Shown piece by piece: positions 47,194 to 59,100 of a stretch of 64,000 nt of DNA (its first letter is position 1; each line of letters begins with the position of its first letter). The notes under the pieces were generated by a model, which saw only the letters and a list, made by a program, of their open reading frames with translations, was not told the DNA's origin and searched no databases. Made by a program: the position numbers and the translations under genes. This DNA is from Crossaster papposus (taxonomy: Eukaryota; Echinodermata; Asteroidea; Velatida; Solasteridae): assembly GCA_037893245.1 (NCBI GenBank), contig JBAIAA010000527.1, forward strand, positions 248,001-312,000, in the 5' to 3' direction.

Positions 47194-47685
47194 CCCCCTA
47201 ACCCCCCCCCCCCCCCCATTTCCCTCCCCCCCCCCCCCTCATCCCATTTCCCTCCCCCCCCCCATTTCCCTCCCCCCCCCTCCCTTCCCCCGGCCCCCCC
47301 CCCCCCCCTCCCTTCCCCCGGCCCCCCCCCCCCCCCCTCCCTTCCCCCCCCCCCATTGCCCCCCCCCCCCCCATTGCCCTTACCCCACCCCCTACCCCCC
47401 TTGCTCCCTGCCCCCCTGTTTTCCTCCCCCCTCGTTTTTTTTCCTTCCCTCCCCTTGACCCCCCCCTTGCCCACCCCCTCCCCTACCCCTCCCCCTTGCC
47501 CCCTTCTGCCCCTCCCCCTTGCCCCCTTCTGCCCCTCCCCCTTGCCCCCTTCTGCCCCTCCCCCTTGCCCCCTTCTGCCCCTCCCCCTTGCCCCCTTCTG
47601 CCCCTCCCCCTTGCCCCCTTCTGCCCCTCCCCCTCGCCCCCCCCCCCCCCTCCCCTTGCCTTTCTCCCCCCCCCTCCCCCACAAA
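47194..47685 (+). repeat. Polypyrimidine block with 23-bp minisatellite
   Basis: About 490 bp almost purely C and T. The first part is C runs with CATTTCCCT or CCTTCCCCCGG interruptions. 47500-47635 is a 23-bp tandem repeat (TTCTGCCCCTCCCCCTTGCC plus CCC), about six units. Apparent long open frames on both strands are a by-product of composition. Confidence 0.95.
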
Positions 47686-47699
47686 AAAAGAGAGAATAA

Positions 47700-48489
47700 T
47701 TGTTCCTCGTAGCGTCGCCACTATCGAGTATCTAGAGTACTAATACATGTACTAATTTCTTTTCTTTTTTATGATTCTAAGTTTGGGTAAATTAATTTTT
47801 TTAATTTTAATTCCTTCCCTCTTTTGACAAGTTACTGTAAAAAAAACTTGGTTTAGGCGGACAACTGTTAAAGTCTAATAAGAAGCATGATAAATACCAT
47901 TTATCATTTATTAGTGCTACAACTCAATTTTAACCAATGTTCGTCTTGCATTTTGGGGGGTATTATCCCCAATATCCTGGTTGCCTAAAGACAGTTTTGA
48001 AAACACCATTTTAAAATACAATAATTTAGTGAAAACTGTATATCATAAACAGCTGTTAAACTATAAATGTCTACTATTTTTGTCCTATTTTTTTTTATTG
48101 GTAAACATTTTGGAAAGTGGAAACTGGCACCACAAAAACGCACTTAACAGGGGAATAGTGTGATGGCTCTGTCATTTATTGTATGTTGCCCTATCTCAAA
48201 ATATTTTTTTTTTAAATCATTCAGTGATTAGATTCCTTATCTGGATTTAATGCAATCATCCTTGACCCATAAGCTAGCTACCCAACAAGATTTGTTAAAA
48301 TCTCTCCTGTAGTTATTCCGTAATCCGGACAAACCACCGCTAGCAAACCTCCTTAGCGGAGGTAATAATACTCTTCAATTTCTGATAAATTTACAAGCTA
48401 AGATTCTCTAAGATCCCCCTTCCAGTCTGTATCTCCCCATCTCAACTCACCTTTATTGCCCTAAAATACGTTTTCTTTGTTTTCCTCAG
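47700..48489. other. Intron or intergenic, nothing seen
   Basis: AT-rich; ends in a good polypyrimidine tract and acceptor for the next candidate exon. Confidence 0.5.
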
Positions 48490-48574
48490 AATGTAAAACA
48501 AGACGGAAGCGTGCAAGAGAGGCAAGCAAGAAAAGCAAGAGAAGTGGGCAAGCCAGCAAGATGTGTTCACTAAG
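48490..48574 (+). other. Candidate internal exon (85 nt)
   Basis: Acceptor TTTGTTTTCCTCAG is strong; donor GTAGGA is weaker. Only the phase-1 frame is open: ECKTRRKRAREASKKSKRSG, QASKMCSLR. That phase matches the end of MAP7-like exon m (40160) and the start of the exon at 52373. Basic, low-complexity peptide. Confidence 0.4.
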
Positions 48575-49045
48575 GTAGGACTAACCCTTTGTTTCAGCCG
48601 TTAGCGCTCAAATTGAGCCAGTGAACACCCAGGAACTCAAGACCCAAGAACAGTTTGCAAGTGGAGGCGTTCTTTTGATTGTGCAAAGTGAGTCTGAAAC
48701 TTTAAATTTGTTTTTGTTCTTTTTTTTCAAACCAAGCAAACTTGAATCTTTCGTGCTAAATTGGTTAACTGCACAGCAAATGGTGCAGTACCGGTATGTA
48801 TTAAATTCTGCATAGCAGAAATTGTACGGCTTAAATTTAATTCAGGTATCTTGTGTGCTTTAGATATCAGTGCGACAATTCAAAATTCAGTCGCTCAGTG
48901 ATCGTCTTGCATTTTTATTTGTATTTGGTTGTTCAAGTTTGCTTGGTTCTATGTGTTAGTTATTGTATGGGGGGGGGGGGGTTTCTCCACAGGTCATCGG
49001 CTCAAATTGAGCACGTACAGTGAGACTTCTTACACTAAGGACTAT

Positions 49046-49929
49046 GGGATCACCTATATCCCAATGTCCTTGAGGATCAAGATGGATTATGGGATCTGCT
49101 TTATCCCTACATCCCCAACTCAAGACCAGCAGGACTATGGGATCTTCTTTATCCCTATGTCCATCAGGGGGCGGATCTTGGGTGGCAATTGGAGAGGGTT
49201 CTACATATCAGCTCCCAGGGGAGCAAATGCCAATCATATTTAAGTTAGAAAAATTAACTCTTTGGTGGAGATGTGCCATGGGTTGGCATATAGACACAAG
49301 TTTTAACTTGAACAAATCATGACTGGTCTTAAGGCCAGCTTTGCTGTTGAGTCAGCTGCTGTGCTGTTTAGTCAGCTCGTAATAAATACAAACAAGAGCA
49401 ATGGGATAGCGTATCACCCAGGGAACTTTAGATAATTCAGAGAAATGTAAATTGTCTTCACAAAATGAGCTTTTAAAGTCTGACTTTTTAATTAAGATGT
49501 TTGACAGAAGAACAAAATTGGAACAAGGTAAAACATGACATTAAGATTAAGGTTCACATGAAAACAAAAATCTACCACCCCTTCAAATTTAGGCTTTTGC
49601 CCTCTGTTCTGCAAAATGGAAATTTTCGACTTTTAAGCTCATTTCGTGGTGACAAGTCACATTTTAAGGTACATATTTATTGGGTATAAGTTAGTTAAGG
49701 AATTGCCCCTGGATCCGTCCCTGCTGCAAGGCGCCATTAATCTTAAATTTATCTTGTGCACCGCCTTTAGGGCATAAACACGTACTTCCATAGGGACCAT
49801 TTTTTTCATAAATGTTGATCAACAATAAGTGAAATTACAGTTTCACATTATAAATAGTTGGTTTTTTTTGTTCATTGGGATCTGTTATATCCCTCTGAGA
49901 ACTTAAGGCGATGGGATCTCCTATATCCC
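49046..49929 (+). repeat. Dispersed 17-nt GGGAT..ATCCC stem-loop motif, five copies
   Basis: GGGATCACCTATATCCC (49046), GGGATCTGCTTTATCCC (49091), GGGATCTTCTTTATCCC (49139), GGGATCTGTTATATCCC (49877) and GGGATCTCCTATATCCC (49913). All are 17 nt with invariant arms and variable centres. The first three lie in 45-48 bp units. Confidence 0.8.
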
Positions 49930-49948
49930 TATGCCGTTAGGGCTTAGG

Positions 49949-50190
49949 TGGGTGCGGTGGTAACGATTGATAATTGGAGTTTGACTGGTGCTCTGATTGT
50001 GGTGTGGCCCAAACCCAGTACAAGGTGGTGCGGTGGTATCGAAGGTGGTGCGGTGGTATCGATTAATAATTGGGGTTGGACTGGTACTCCAATTATGGTG
50101 CGGCGCAAATCCAGTAGACAGTGGTGCGGCGATCGATTAATTGGGGTTTGACTGGGTGCTCCAATTGTGCGGCCAAAAACCCAGCACAGG
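49949..50190 (+). repeat. Tandem repeat of 75-95 bp units (GGTGCGGTGGTATCGATTAA)
   Basis: Three imperfect units, each with GGTGCGG(TGGTA)CGATT, AATTGGRGTTTGACTGG, a CTCYRATTGTG-like block and CCCAGYACA. An extra partial unit sits at 50028-50045. Confidence 0.8.
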
Positions 50191-50580
50191 TGAAAGGGAT
50201 TTGACACGCCCATCGGGGGCGTGGGTCCTAGCAACGGCCTGGAAACCCCAGGATGGCGGCCTTAAAGGTGCAGGAAGTGCATCCCTCTTTAGGGGCGTAA
50301 CCCTGTTATCACGAGTCGTCACACGCTGCTACGTCCAATCAACCTCCAAGGGTGGTGGGAGGGAGGAGGTTGAGGGGGCGGCGTGCAAGTAAGTTAGGGT
50401 GCTTTTCCTCGAAGGGGGAGGAGTGGACCGGACACGGGCAAGGAGACAGACCCTCCGGAGGGGGGGTTCTGCCTTGTTGTCTAGCAATGGACCCATCGAT
50501 ACAGAAAGCGCGTTGGGGCTGGTATCCTGGGACCTTCACGTGGTGGCCCTGTTTAAACAGACCTTACCAGGATATGTGAC
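50190..50580 (+). other. Isolated GC-rich island with a donor-like site
   Basis: Markedly richer in G and C than the surroundings (ATCGGGGGCGTGGGTCC, GGGGGCGGCGTGC). GCAA|GTAAGT at 50389 is a near-consensus donor. Frames here are open but unrecognised. It could be a promoter with an alternative first exon for 52373, or the GC-rich end of a retroelement. Confidence 0.3.
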
Positions 50581-51105
50581 CTGCTCAATGAACACTAATC
50601 AGTCTTTGTCTTTCTTACAATTAACATTTTTATTAATTGTTTTATATCTCACCACTGATGTGTGAACTTGATCATAAATTAAAAATTGTTTCTTTTCAAA
50701 ACTGGGTTTTCCAAACTGTTGGTAAATGTAAAGGCTACCAAAAGACCCAGAATAAAAACCACAATATATTAGTTACATTATATAAAACAAAACAACAAAC
50801 ACATTATATAATTAAACATAATTGCTAAATTCTGAGAAATGTTCACTGAGCAGGTCACATGTATTATTGCTTTGTTTATCTTTAATAATATTGGCTAAAT
50901 AGCCTTAAAACTCAAAATTATGGCAGCAATTTGAAAGTCGTGTTTAACTTTAAAATGACAATGATTTCTGTTGTATTTTTGTGGTCTGGTTCAAAGGAAA
51001 AGTTTCTGTTCAGAATTAAATGCACATTTGTACTTGTTTGCCAAAAAGACCAGAAAATAATTGTCAAACAGAATTGTATAGATTGCCCCAGATAGTTTGC
51101 GACCT

Positions 51106-51351
51106 GGGTCCAATTTTATAGAGCTGCTAAGCACAACAATTTGCTTAGCACAAAAAAGTCTTGCTCATTTAAAGCAGGTTACCAGCCAAAATTCTACGTG
51201 TTTTTCATGCTCTAAAGCAAAAAAAACAGCTGATTATCAATCCAAAACAATAAAGATCACGTGAAAATTTGGTCTGTAACCTTGTTTTTGCCAAGGACAA
51301 ATTGTCATGCTAAGCAAATTGATGTGCTTAGCAGCTCTATGAAATTGGCCC
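51106..51351. mobile_element. Long inverted-repeat element (MITE)
   Basis: The left arm GGGTCCAATTTTATAGAGCT, GCTAAGCACA and the right arm are inverted repeats for about 43 bp with three or four mismatches. The middle is non-coding. No transposase. Confidence 0.88.
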
Positions 51352-51410
51352 CTGAACATGTCTCTAAATTGTAATAGACTTCTCCATTTTTTTATTTTTT
51401 TATCTTCTTC

Positions 51411-51793
51411 AAAGGTAGGATACACAATTTGCAGATATCGAAAATATATATTACCGAATTATTAAGAAATATCTTACTCGTCTAAAAGTAAATACAAATT
51501 CTAGGCATCCAGCAAAATGATTGCGCCAGATATTCTGTAATTATTCTGAAAAACAGAATTTTATAAAGAAAAATTCCTGATCGCCGTCTGGCGATTGCGA
51601 AAAAAACCACAAATAACATAATAACTGCTCGACGCCAGTTGAAAACAAACGCTGTTTTTCTTGCTTTTCTCGGCATCCATAAATGTTAAACTTCGAACAG
51701 GTCAGTTAAACAATTTTTACTATAAAATACAATCCCCCAAATCCACCCATTCATGATAATTCAAGCAATTACCAATGGTGTATCCTACCTTTA
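51411..51793. mobile_element. GGTAGGATACAC inverted-repeat MITE, full-length copy
   Basis: AAAGGTAGGATACAC at the left and GTGTATCCTACCTTT at the right form a perfect 15-bp inverted repeat. About 383 bp, non-coding, with an internal hairpin GATCGCCG/TGGCGAT. Partial copies at 18402 and 1979. Confidence 0.88.
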
Positions 51794-52372
51794 AATGTAC
51801 CAATCCATAAGAGAAGAAAGGTTTGCTTGTGAAAATGTACCACCCCTTAAGACAAATTATTATTGCTTGTGAACAGTAAGTAAAACTCCTTTGACCTGGT
51901 CAACTAATATTTATATTTGTTGATTTGTTTTGGTTTATTAACAGCTTTTATCAACGGATAGTCATCAGGCCAGACATGCATGTTTAGCTATGAGGTAATG
52001 TTACTTGAACAAATTTGTTAAATACTTTTCGTTTGTGAACTGCTCGGATAAAACATCACTCAGTTTTTGTTCAATCACCCTTTATTTAGCAACAACAAAT
52101 ATAAATATTCTGGGCTATTTTAATTTATTTTTAATTATAATTTTAAACAGTTAAGGTTTCTTACAAGATGACGGGTTATGTCCCCCCCCCCCCCCCCACA
52201 ATTGTTTTTAAAAGGTCTGCAAGTTTGAGAATTTCACTTATTTGTCCAGTTTCTTAATTGAATACCTTTACTTGAAGAAACAAAAGGTAACAACAAATCG
52301 ATGAACTAAGTTGTGAATTATAGGGTTGAGACATTTATCTTGAATTTCTTTCTTTTTCTTTTTTTGTTTTAG

Positions 52373-53020
52373 GTCACCGACGACGACGTCCCTGATGGTT
52401 CTACCTTTGTAGTACACACTGACAAAGTGACATCACCATGGAAACGCCAAGCCATGATCTCACTCGTAGTGAAGTCTTGCAGCTAGAATCTTATTAAAAT
52501 TATGGATTACATTTTTTACAACTAATCGCATTATTTTGCAAGAAAAATTTGCATTACATTTTATTTGACAGGACACAAATGTTAATGTTTATCCTTTTCA
52601 GTGGCAATCTGAAGCCTGGTTGTCGTTATTTATTTCACTTTTATTCATATAAAAAAGTTTTATCTATTCAATTTTAAAAGCTTATCAGTTCTCATTAACT
52701 TCATTTTTCCCGCTGATTACTTGACCTCAATGATCAAGCAGTTACTGCCTCAGCACACTTGGGTAACTTTTGCATATTTAAGAAAGTTTATATCTTTTTT
52801 TTGTTATACTTGGTCAATTCACCACTTTTCTCTGAAGTACATGTAAACCTCTTTACAAATCCTGCCTCCTTTTATCCTTTTAAATTATTTTGTAGTTGCA
52901 CGAATGCGGCTTAATATCAGATACAATGTCCATTTGTCCCAAATGTTGCAAAATACTGTATACATTTTTTAAGAATGGAGCCTTTCAATAAAGCTGAAAT
53001 AAATCAAAAGTTTGAACAGA
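52373..53020 (+). other. Candidate terminal exon with 3'UTR
   Basis: The acceptor has a very long T/C tract (TTTCTTTTTCTTTTTTTGTTTTAG). Frame in phase 2: SPTTTSLMVLPL then TAG at 52410-52412. In phase 0 a 37-residue tail is open (VTDDDVPDGSTFVVHTDKVT to VVKSCS, TAG at 52484). The sequence after this is UTR-like and contains AATAAA at 52988 and near 53000. Which upstream exon it joins is open. Confidence 0.5.
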
Positions 53021-53154
53021 AGCTGAAACTGTTTGACTTTGTTGGTTTTATTGACTTATTAATTACTTTCCAGATTACCCTTTGTTTTAGGGAAATTAAG
53101 GGAATTATGCTTACAAAAATTTCTTCCCAAATTCAACTTGTTTAATATTTCATG

Positions 53155-56100
53155 ATTTTCATAAGTCATATTTTGGTCTAATTTTAATAAAAATAAAAGT
53201 CTAACCCCTTTCAAATGGATTTTGGGGTGATTTGAGACTTTTTTTGAACAAAATCATATTTTGGCCTAATTTTAATAAAAATGCAAGGCTAACTAACCCC
53301 TTATAAACAAATTTCGGGGTGATTTGGGACATTTTTCGTACAAAATCATAATTGGCCTAATTTAATAAAAATGCAAGGCTAACCCCTTACAAACCAATTT
53401 TGGGGTGATTTGGGACATATTTGGATCAAAACCATATTTTGGTCTAATTTGCATAAAAATGCAAGGTTTACCTCTTACAAACAAATTTTTGGGTGATTTG
53501 GGACATTTTGGGAACAAAATCATAATTTGCATAACAATGCAAGGCTAACCCCTCACAAACAAATTTTGGGGTGATTTGGGACATTTTTGGAACGAAATCA
53601 TAATTGGCCTAATTCAATAAAAATGCAAGGCTAACCCCTTACAAACCAATGTTGGGGTGATTTGGGACATATTTGGATCAAAATTATATTTTGGCCTAAT
53701 TTGCATAAAAATGCAAGGCTTAACCCTTACAAACAAATTTTGGGGTGATTTGAGACATTTTTGGAACAAAATCATAATTTGCCTAATTTGCATAAAAATG
53801 CAAGGTTTACCCCTTACAAACACATTTTGGGGTGATTTGGGACATTTTTGGAACAAAATCATAATTGGCCTAATTCAATAAAAATGCAAGGCTAACCCCT
53901 TACAAACCAATTTTGGGGTGATTTGGGACATATTTGGATCAAAATCATAATTGGCCTAATTTGCTTAACAATGCAAGGCTAACCCCTTACAAACCAATTT
54001 TGGGGTGATTTGGGACATATTTGGATCAAAATCATAATTGGCCTAATTTGCATAACAATGCAAGGCTTAACCCTTACAAACCAATTTTGGGGTGATTTGG
54101 GACATATTTAGAACAAAATCATATTCTGGCCTAATTCAATAAAAATGCAAGGCTAACCCCTTACAAACCAATTTTGGGGTGATTTGGGACATATTTGGAT
54201 CAAAATCATATTTTGGCCTAATTTGCATAAAAATGCAAGGCTAACCCCTTACAAACCAATTTTGGGGTGATTTGGGACATTTTTGGAACAAAATCATAAT
54301 TGGCCTAATTCAATAAAAATGCAAGGCTAACCCCTTACAAACCAATTTTGGGGTGATTTGGGACATATTTGGATCAAAATCATAATTGGCCTAATTTGCA
54401 TAACAATGCAAGGCTAACCCCTTACAAACCAATTTTGGGGTGATTTGGGACATATTTGGATCAAAATCATAATTGGCCTAATTTGCATAACAATGCAAGG
54501 CTAACCCCTTACAAACAAATTTTGGGGTGATTTGGGACATTTTTGGAACAAAATCATAATTGGCCTAATTCAATAAAAATGCAAGGCTAACCCCTTACAA
54601 ACCAATTTTGGGGTGATTTGGGACATATTTGGATCAAAATCATAATTGGCCTAATTTGCATAACAATGCAAGGCTAACCCCTTACAAACCAATTTTGGGG
54701 TGATTTGGGACATATTTAGAACAAAATCATTTTTGGCCTAATTCAATAAAAATGCAAGGCTAAACCCTTACAAACCAATTTTGGGGTGATTTGGGACATA
54801 TTTGGATCAAAATCATATTTTGGCCTAATTTGCATAAAAATGCAAGGCTAACCCCTTACAAACCAATTTTGGGGTGATTTGGGACATTTTTGGAACAAAA
54901 TCATAATTGGCCTAATTCAATAAAAATGCAAGGCTAACCCCTTACAAACAAATTTCGGAGTGATTTGGGACATTTTTGGAACAAAATCATAATTGGCCTA
55001 ATTTGCATAAAAATGCAAGGCTTAACCCCTTACAAACCAATTTTGGGGTGATTTGGGACATATTTGGATCAAAATCATAATTGGCCTAATTTGCATAACA
55101 ATGCAAGGCTTAACCCTTACAAACCAATTTTGGGGTGATTTGGGACATATTTGGATCAAAATCATATTTTGGCCTAATTTGCATAACAATGCAAGGCTTA
55201 ACCCTTACAAACAAATTTTGGGGTGATTTGGGACATTTTTGGAACAAAATCATAATTGGCCTAATTCAATAAAAATGCAAGGCTTACCCCTTACAAACCA
55301 ATTTTGGGGTGATTTGGGACATATTTGGATCAAAATCATAATTGGCCTAATTCAATAAAAATGCAAGGCTAACCCCTTACAAACCAATTTTGGGGTGATT
55401 TGGGACATTTTTGGATCAAAATCATATTTTGGCCTAATTTGCATAAAAATGCAAGGTTTACCCCTTACAAACAAATTTTGGGGTGATTTGGGACATTTTT
55501 GGAACAAATCATATTTTGGCCTAATTTGCATAAAAATGCAAGGCTTAACCCTTACAAACAAATTTTGGGGTGATTTGGGACATTTTTGGAACAAAATTAT
55601 AATTGGCCTAATTCAATAAAAATGCAAGGCTAACCCCTTACAAACCAATTTTGGGGTGATTTGGGACATATTTGGATCAAAATCATAATTAAACTAATTC
55701 AATAAAAATGCAAGGCTAACCCCTTACAAACAAATTTTGGGGTGATTTGGGACATATTTAGAACAAAATCATATTTTGGCCTAATTCAATAAAAATGCAA
55801 GGCTAACCCCTTACAAACCAATTTTGGGGTGATTTGGGACATATTTGGATCAAAATCATATTTTGGCCTAATTTGCATAAAAATGCAAGGCTAACCCCTT
55901 ACAAACCAATTTTGGGGTGATTTGGGACATTTTTGGAACAAAATCATAATTGGCCTAATTCAATAAAAATGCAAGGCTTACCCCTTACAAACCAATTTTG
56001 GGGTGATTTGGGACATATTTGGATCAAAATCATAATTGGCCTAATTCAATAAAAATGCAAGGCTTACCCCTTACAAACCAATTTTGGGGTGATTTGGGAC

Positions 56101-59100
56101 ATATTTGGATCAAAATCATATTTTGGCCTAATTTGCATAACAATGCAAGGCTTAACCCTTACAAACAAATTTTGGGGTGATTTGGGACATTTTTGGAACA
56201 AAATCATAATTGGCCTAATTCAATAAAAATGCAAGGCTTACCCCTTACAAACCAATTTTGGGGTGATTTGGGACATATTTGGATCAAAATCATATTTTGG
56301 CCTAATTTGCATAACAATGCAAGGCTTAACCCTTACAAACAAATTTTGGGGTGATTTGGGACATTTTTGGAACAAAATCATAATTGGCCTAATTCAATAA
56401 AAATGCAAGGCTTACCCCTTACAAACCAATTTTGGGGTGATTTGGGACATATTTGGATCAAAATCATAATTGGCCTAATTCAATAAAAATGCAAGGCTAA
56501 CCCCTTACAAACCAATTTTGGGGTGATTTGGGACATTTTTGGATCAAAATCATATTTTGGCCTAATTTGCATAAAAATGCAAGGTTTACCCCTTACAAAC
56601 AAATTTTGGGGTGATTTGGGACATTTTTGGAACAAATCATATTTTGGCCTAATTTGCATAAAAATGCAAGGCTTAACCCTTACAAACAAATTTTGGGGTG
56701 ATTTGGGACATTTTTGGAACAAAATCATAATTGGCCTAATTCAATAAAAATGCAAGGCTAACCCCTTACAAACCAATTTTGGGGTGATTTGGGACATATT
56801 TGGATCAAAATCATATTTTGGCCTAATTTGCATAAAAATGCAAGGCTAACCCCTTACAAACCAATTTTGGGGTGATTTGGGACATTTTTGGAACAAAATC
56901 ATAATTGGCCTAATTCAATAAAAATGCAAGGCTAACCCCTTACAAACCAATTTTGGGGTGATTTGGGACATTTTTGGATCAAAATCATATTTTGGCCTAA
57001 TTTGCATAACAATGCAAGGCTAACCCCTTACAAACCAATTTTGGGGTGATTTGGGACATTTTTGGAACAAAATCATAATTGGCCTAATTCAATAAAAATG
57101 CAAGGCTTACCCCTTACAAACCAATTTTGGGGTGATTTGGGACATATTTGGATCAAAATCATATTTTGGCCTAATTTGCATAACAATGCAAGGCTTAACC
57201 CTTACAAACAAATTTTGGGGTGATTTGGGACATTTTTGGAACAAAATCATAATTGGCCTAATTCAATAAAAATGCAAGGCTTACCCCTTACAAACCAATT
57301 TTGGGGTGATTTGGGACATATTTGGATCAAAATCATAATTGGCCTAATTCAATAAAAATGCAAGGCTTACCCCTTACAAACCAATTTTGGGGTGATTTGG
57401 GACATATTTGGATCAAAATCATATTTTGGCCTAATTTGCATAACAATGCAAGGCTTAACCCTTACAAACAAATTTTGGGGTGATTTGGGACATTTTTGGA
57501 ACAAAATCATAATTGGCCTAATTCAATAAAAATGCAAGGCTAACCCCTTACAAACAAATTTTGGGGTGATTTGGGACATTTTTGGAACAAAATCATAATT
57601 GGCCTAATTCAATAAAAATGCAAGGCTAACCCCTTACAAACCAATTTTGGGTGATTTGGGACATATTTGGATCAAAATCATATTTTGGCCTAATTTGCAT
57701 AACAATGAAAGGCTAACCCCTTACAAACCAATTTTGGGGTGATTTGGGACATTTTTGGAACAAAATCATAATTGGCCTAATTCAATAAAAAATGCAAGGC
57801 TAACCCCTTACAAACCATTTTGGGGTGATTTGGGACATTTTTGGATCAAAATCATATTTTGGCCTAATTTGCATAACAATGCAAGGCTTAACCCTTACAA
57901 ACAAATTTTGGAGTGATTTGGGACATTTTTGGAACAAAATCATAATTGGCCTAATTCAATAAAAATGCAAGGCTTACCCCTTACAAACCAATTTTGGGGT
58001 GATTTGGGACATATTTGGATCAAAATCATATTTTGGCCTAATTTGCATAACAATGCAAGGCTTAACCCTTACAAACAAATTTTGGGGTGATTTGGGACAT
58101 TTTTGGAACAAAATCATAATTGGCCTAATTCAATAAAAATGCAAGGCTTACCCCTTACAAACCAATTTTGGGGTGATTTGGGACATATTTGGATCAAAAT
58201 CATAATTGGCCTAATTCAATAAAAATGCAAGGCTTAACCCTTACAAACAAATTTTGGGGTGATTTGGGACATTTTTGGAACAAAATTATAATTGGCCTAA
58301 TTCAATAAAAATGCAAGGCTAACCCTTACAAACCAATTTTGGGGTGATTTGGGACATATTTGGATCAAAATCATAATTGGCCTAATTCAATAAAAATGCA
58401 AGGCTAACCCCTTACAAACCAATTTTGGGGTGATTTGGGACATATTTAGAACAAAATCATATTTTGGCCTAATTCAATAAAAATGCAAGGCTAACCCCTT
58501 ACAAACCAATTTTGGGGTGATTTGGGACATATTTGGATCAAAATCATAATTGGCCTAATTCAATAAAATGCAAGGCTAACCCCTTACAAACAAATTTTGG
58601 GTGATTTGGGACATTTTTGGAACAAAATCATAATTGGCCTAATTCAATAAAAATGCAAGGCTAACCCCTTACAAACCAATTTTGGGGTGATTTGGGACAT
58701 ATTTGGATCAAAATCATATTTTGGCCTAATTTGCATAAAAATGCAAGGCTAACCCTTACAAACCAATTTTGGGGTGATTTGGGACATTTTTGGAACAAAA
58801 TCATAATTGGCCTAATTCAATAAAAATGCAAGGCTAACCCCTTACAAACCAATTTTGGGGTGATTTGGGACATTTTTGGATCAAAATCCTATTTTGGCCT
58901 AATTTGCATAACAATGCAAGGCTAACCCCTTACAAACCAATTTTGGGGTGATTTGGGACATTTTTGGAACAAAATCATAATTGGCCTAATTCAATAAAAA
59001 TGCAAGGCTTACCCCTTACAAACCAATTTTGGGGTGATTTGGGACATATTTGGATCAAAATCATATTTTGGCCTAATTTGCATAACAATGCAAGGCTTAA

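Noticed and set aside
47048..47743. Long Pro-rich (+) and Gly-rich (-) open frames
   Set aside because: Produced by the polypyrimidine block, which has few possible stop codons in any frame.
48929..49243. 104-codon open frame with repeated DYGI..FIPMS
   Set aside because: Its repeats follow the 17-nt GGGAT/ATCCC motif in DNA; unequal spacing and no homology argue against a protein.
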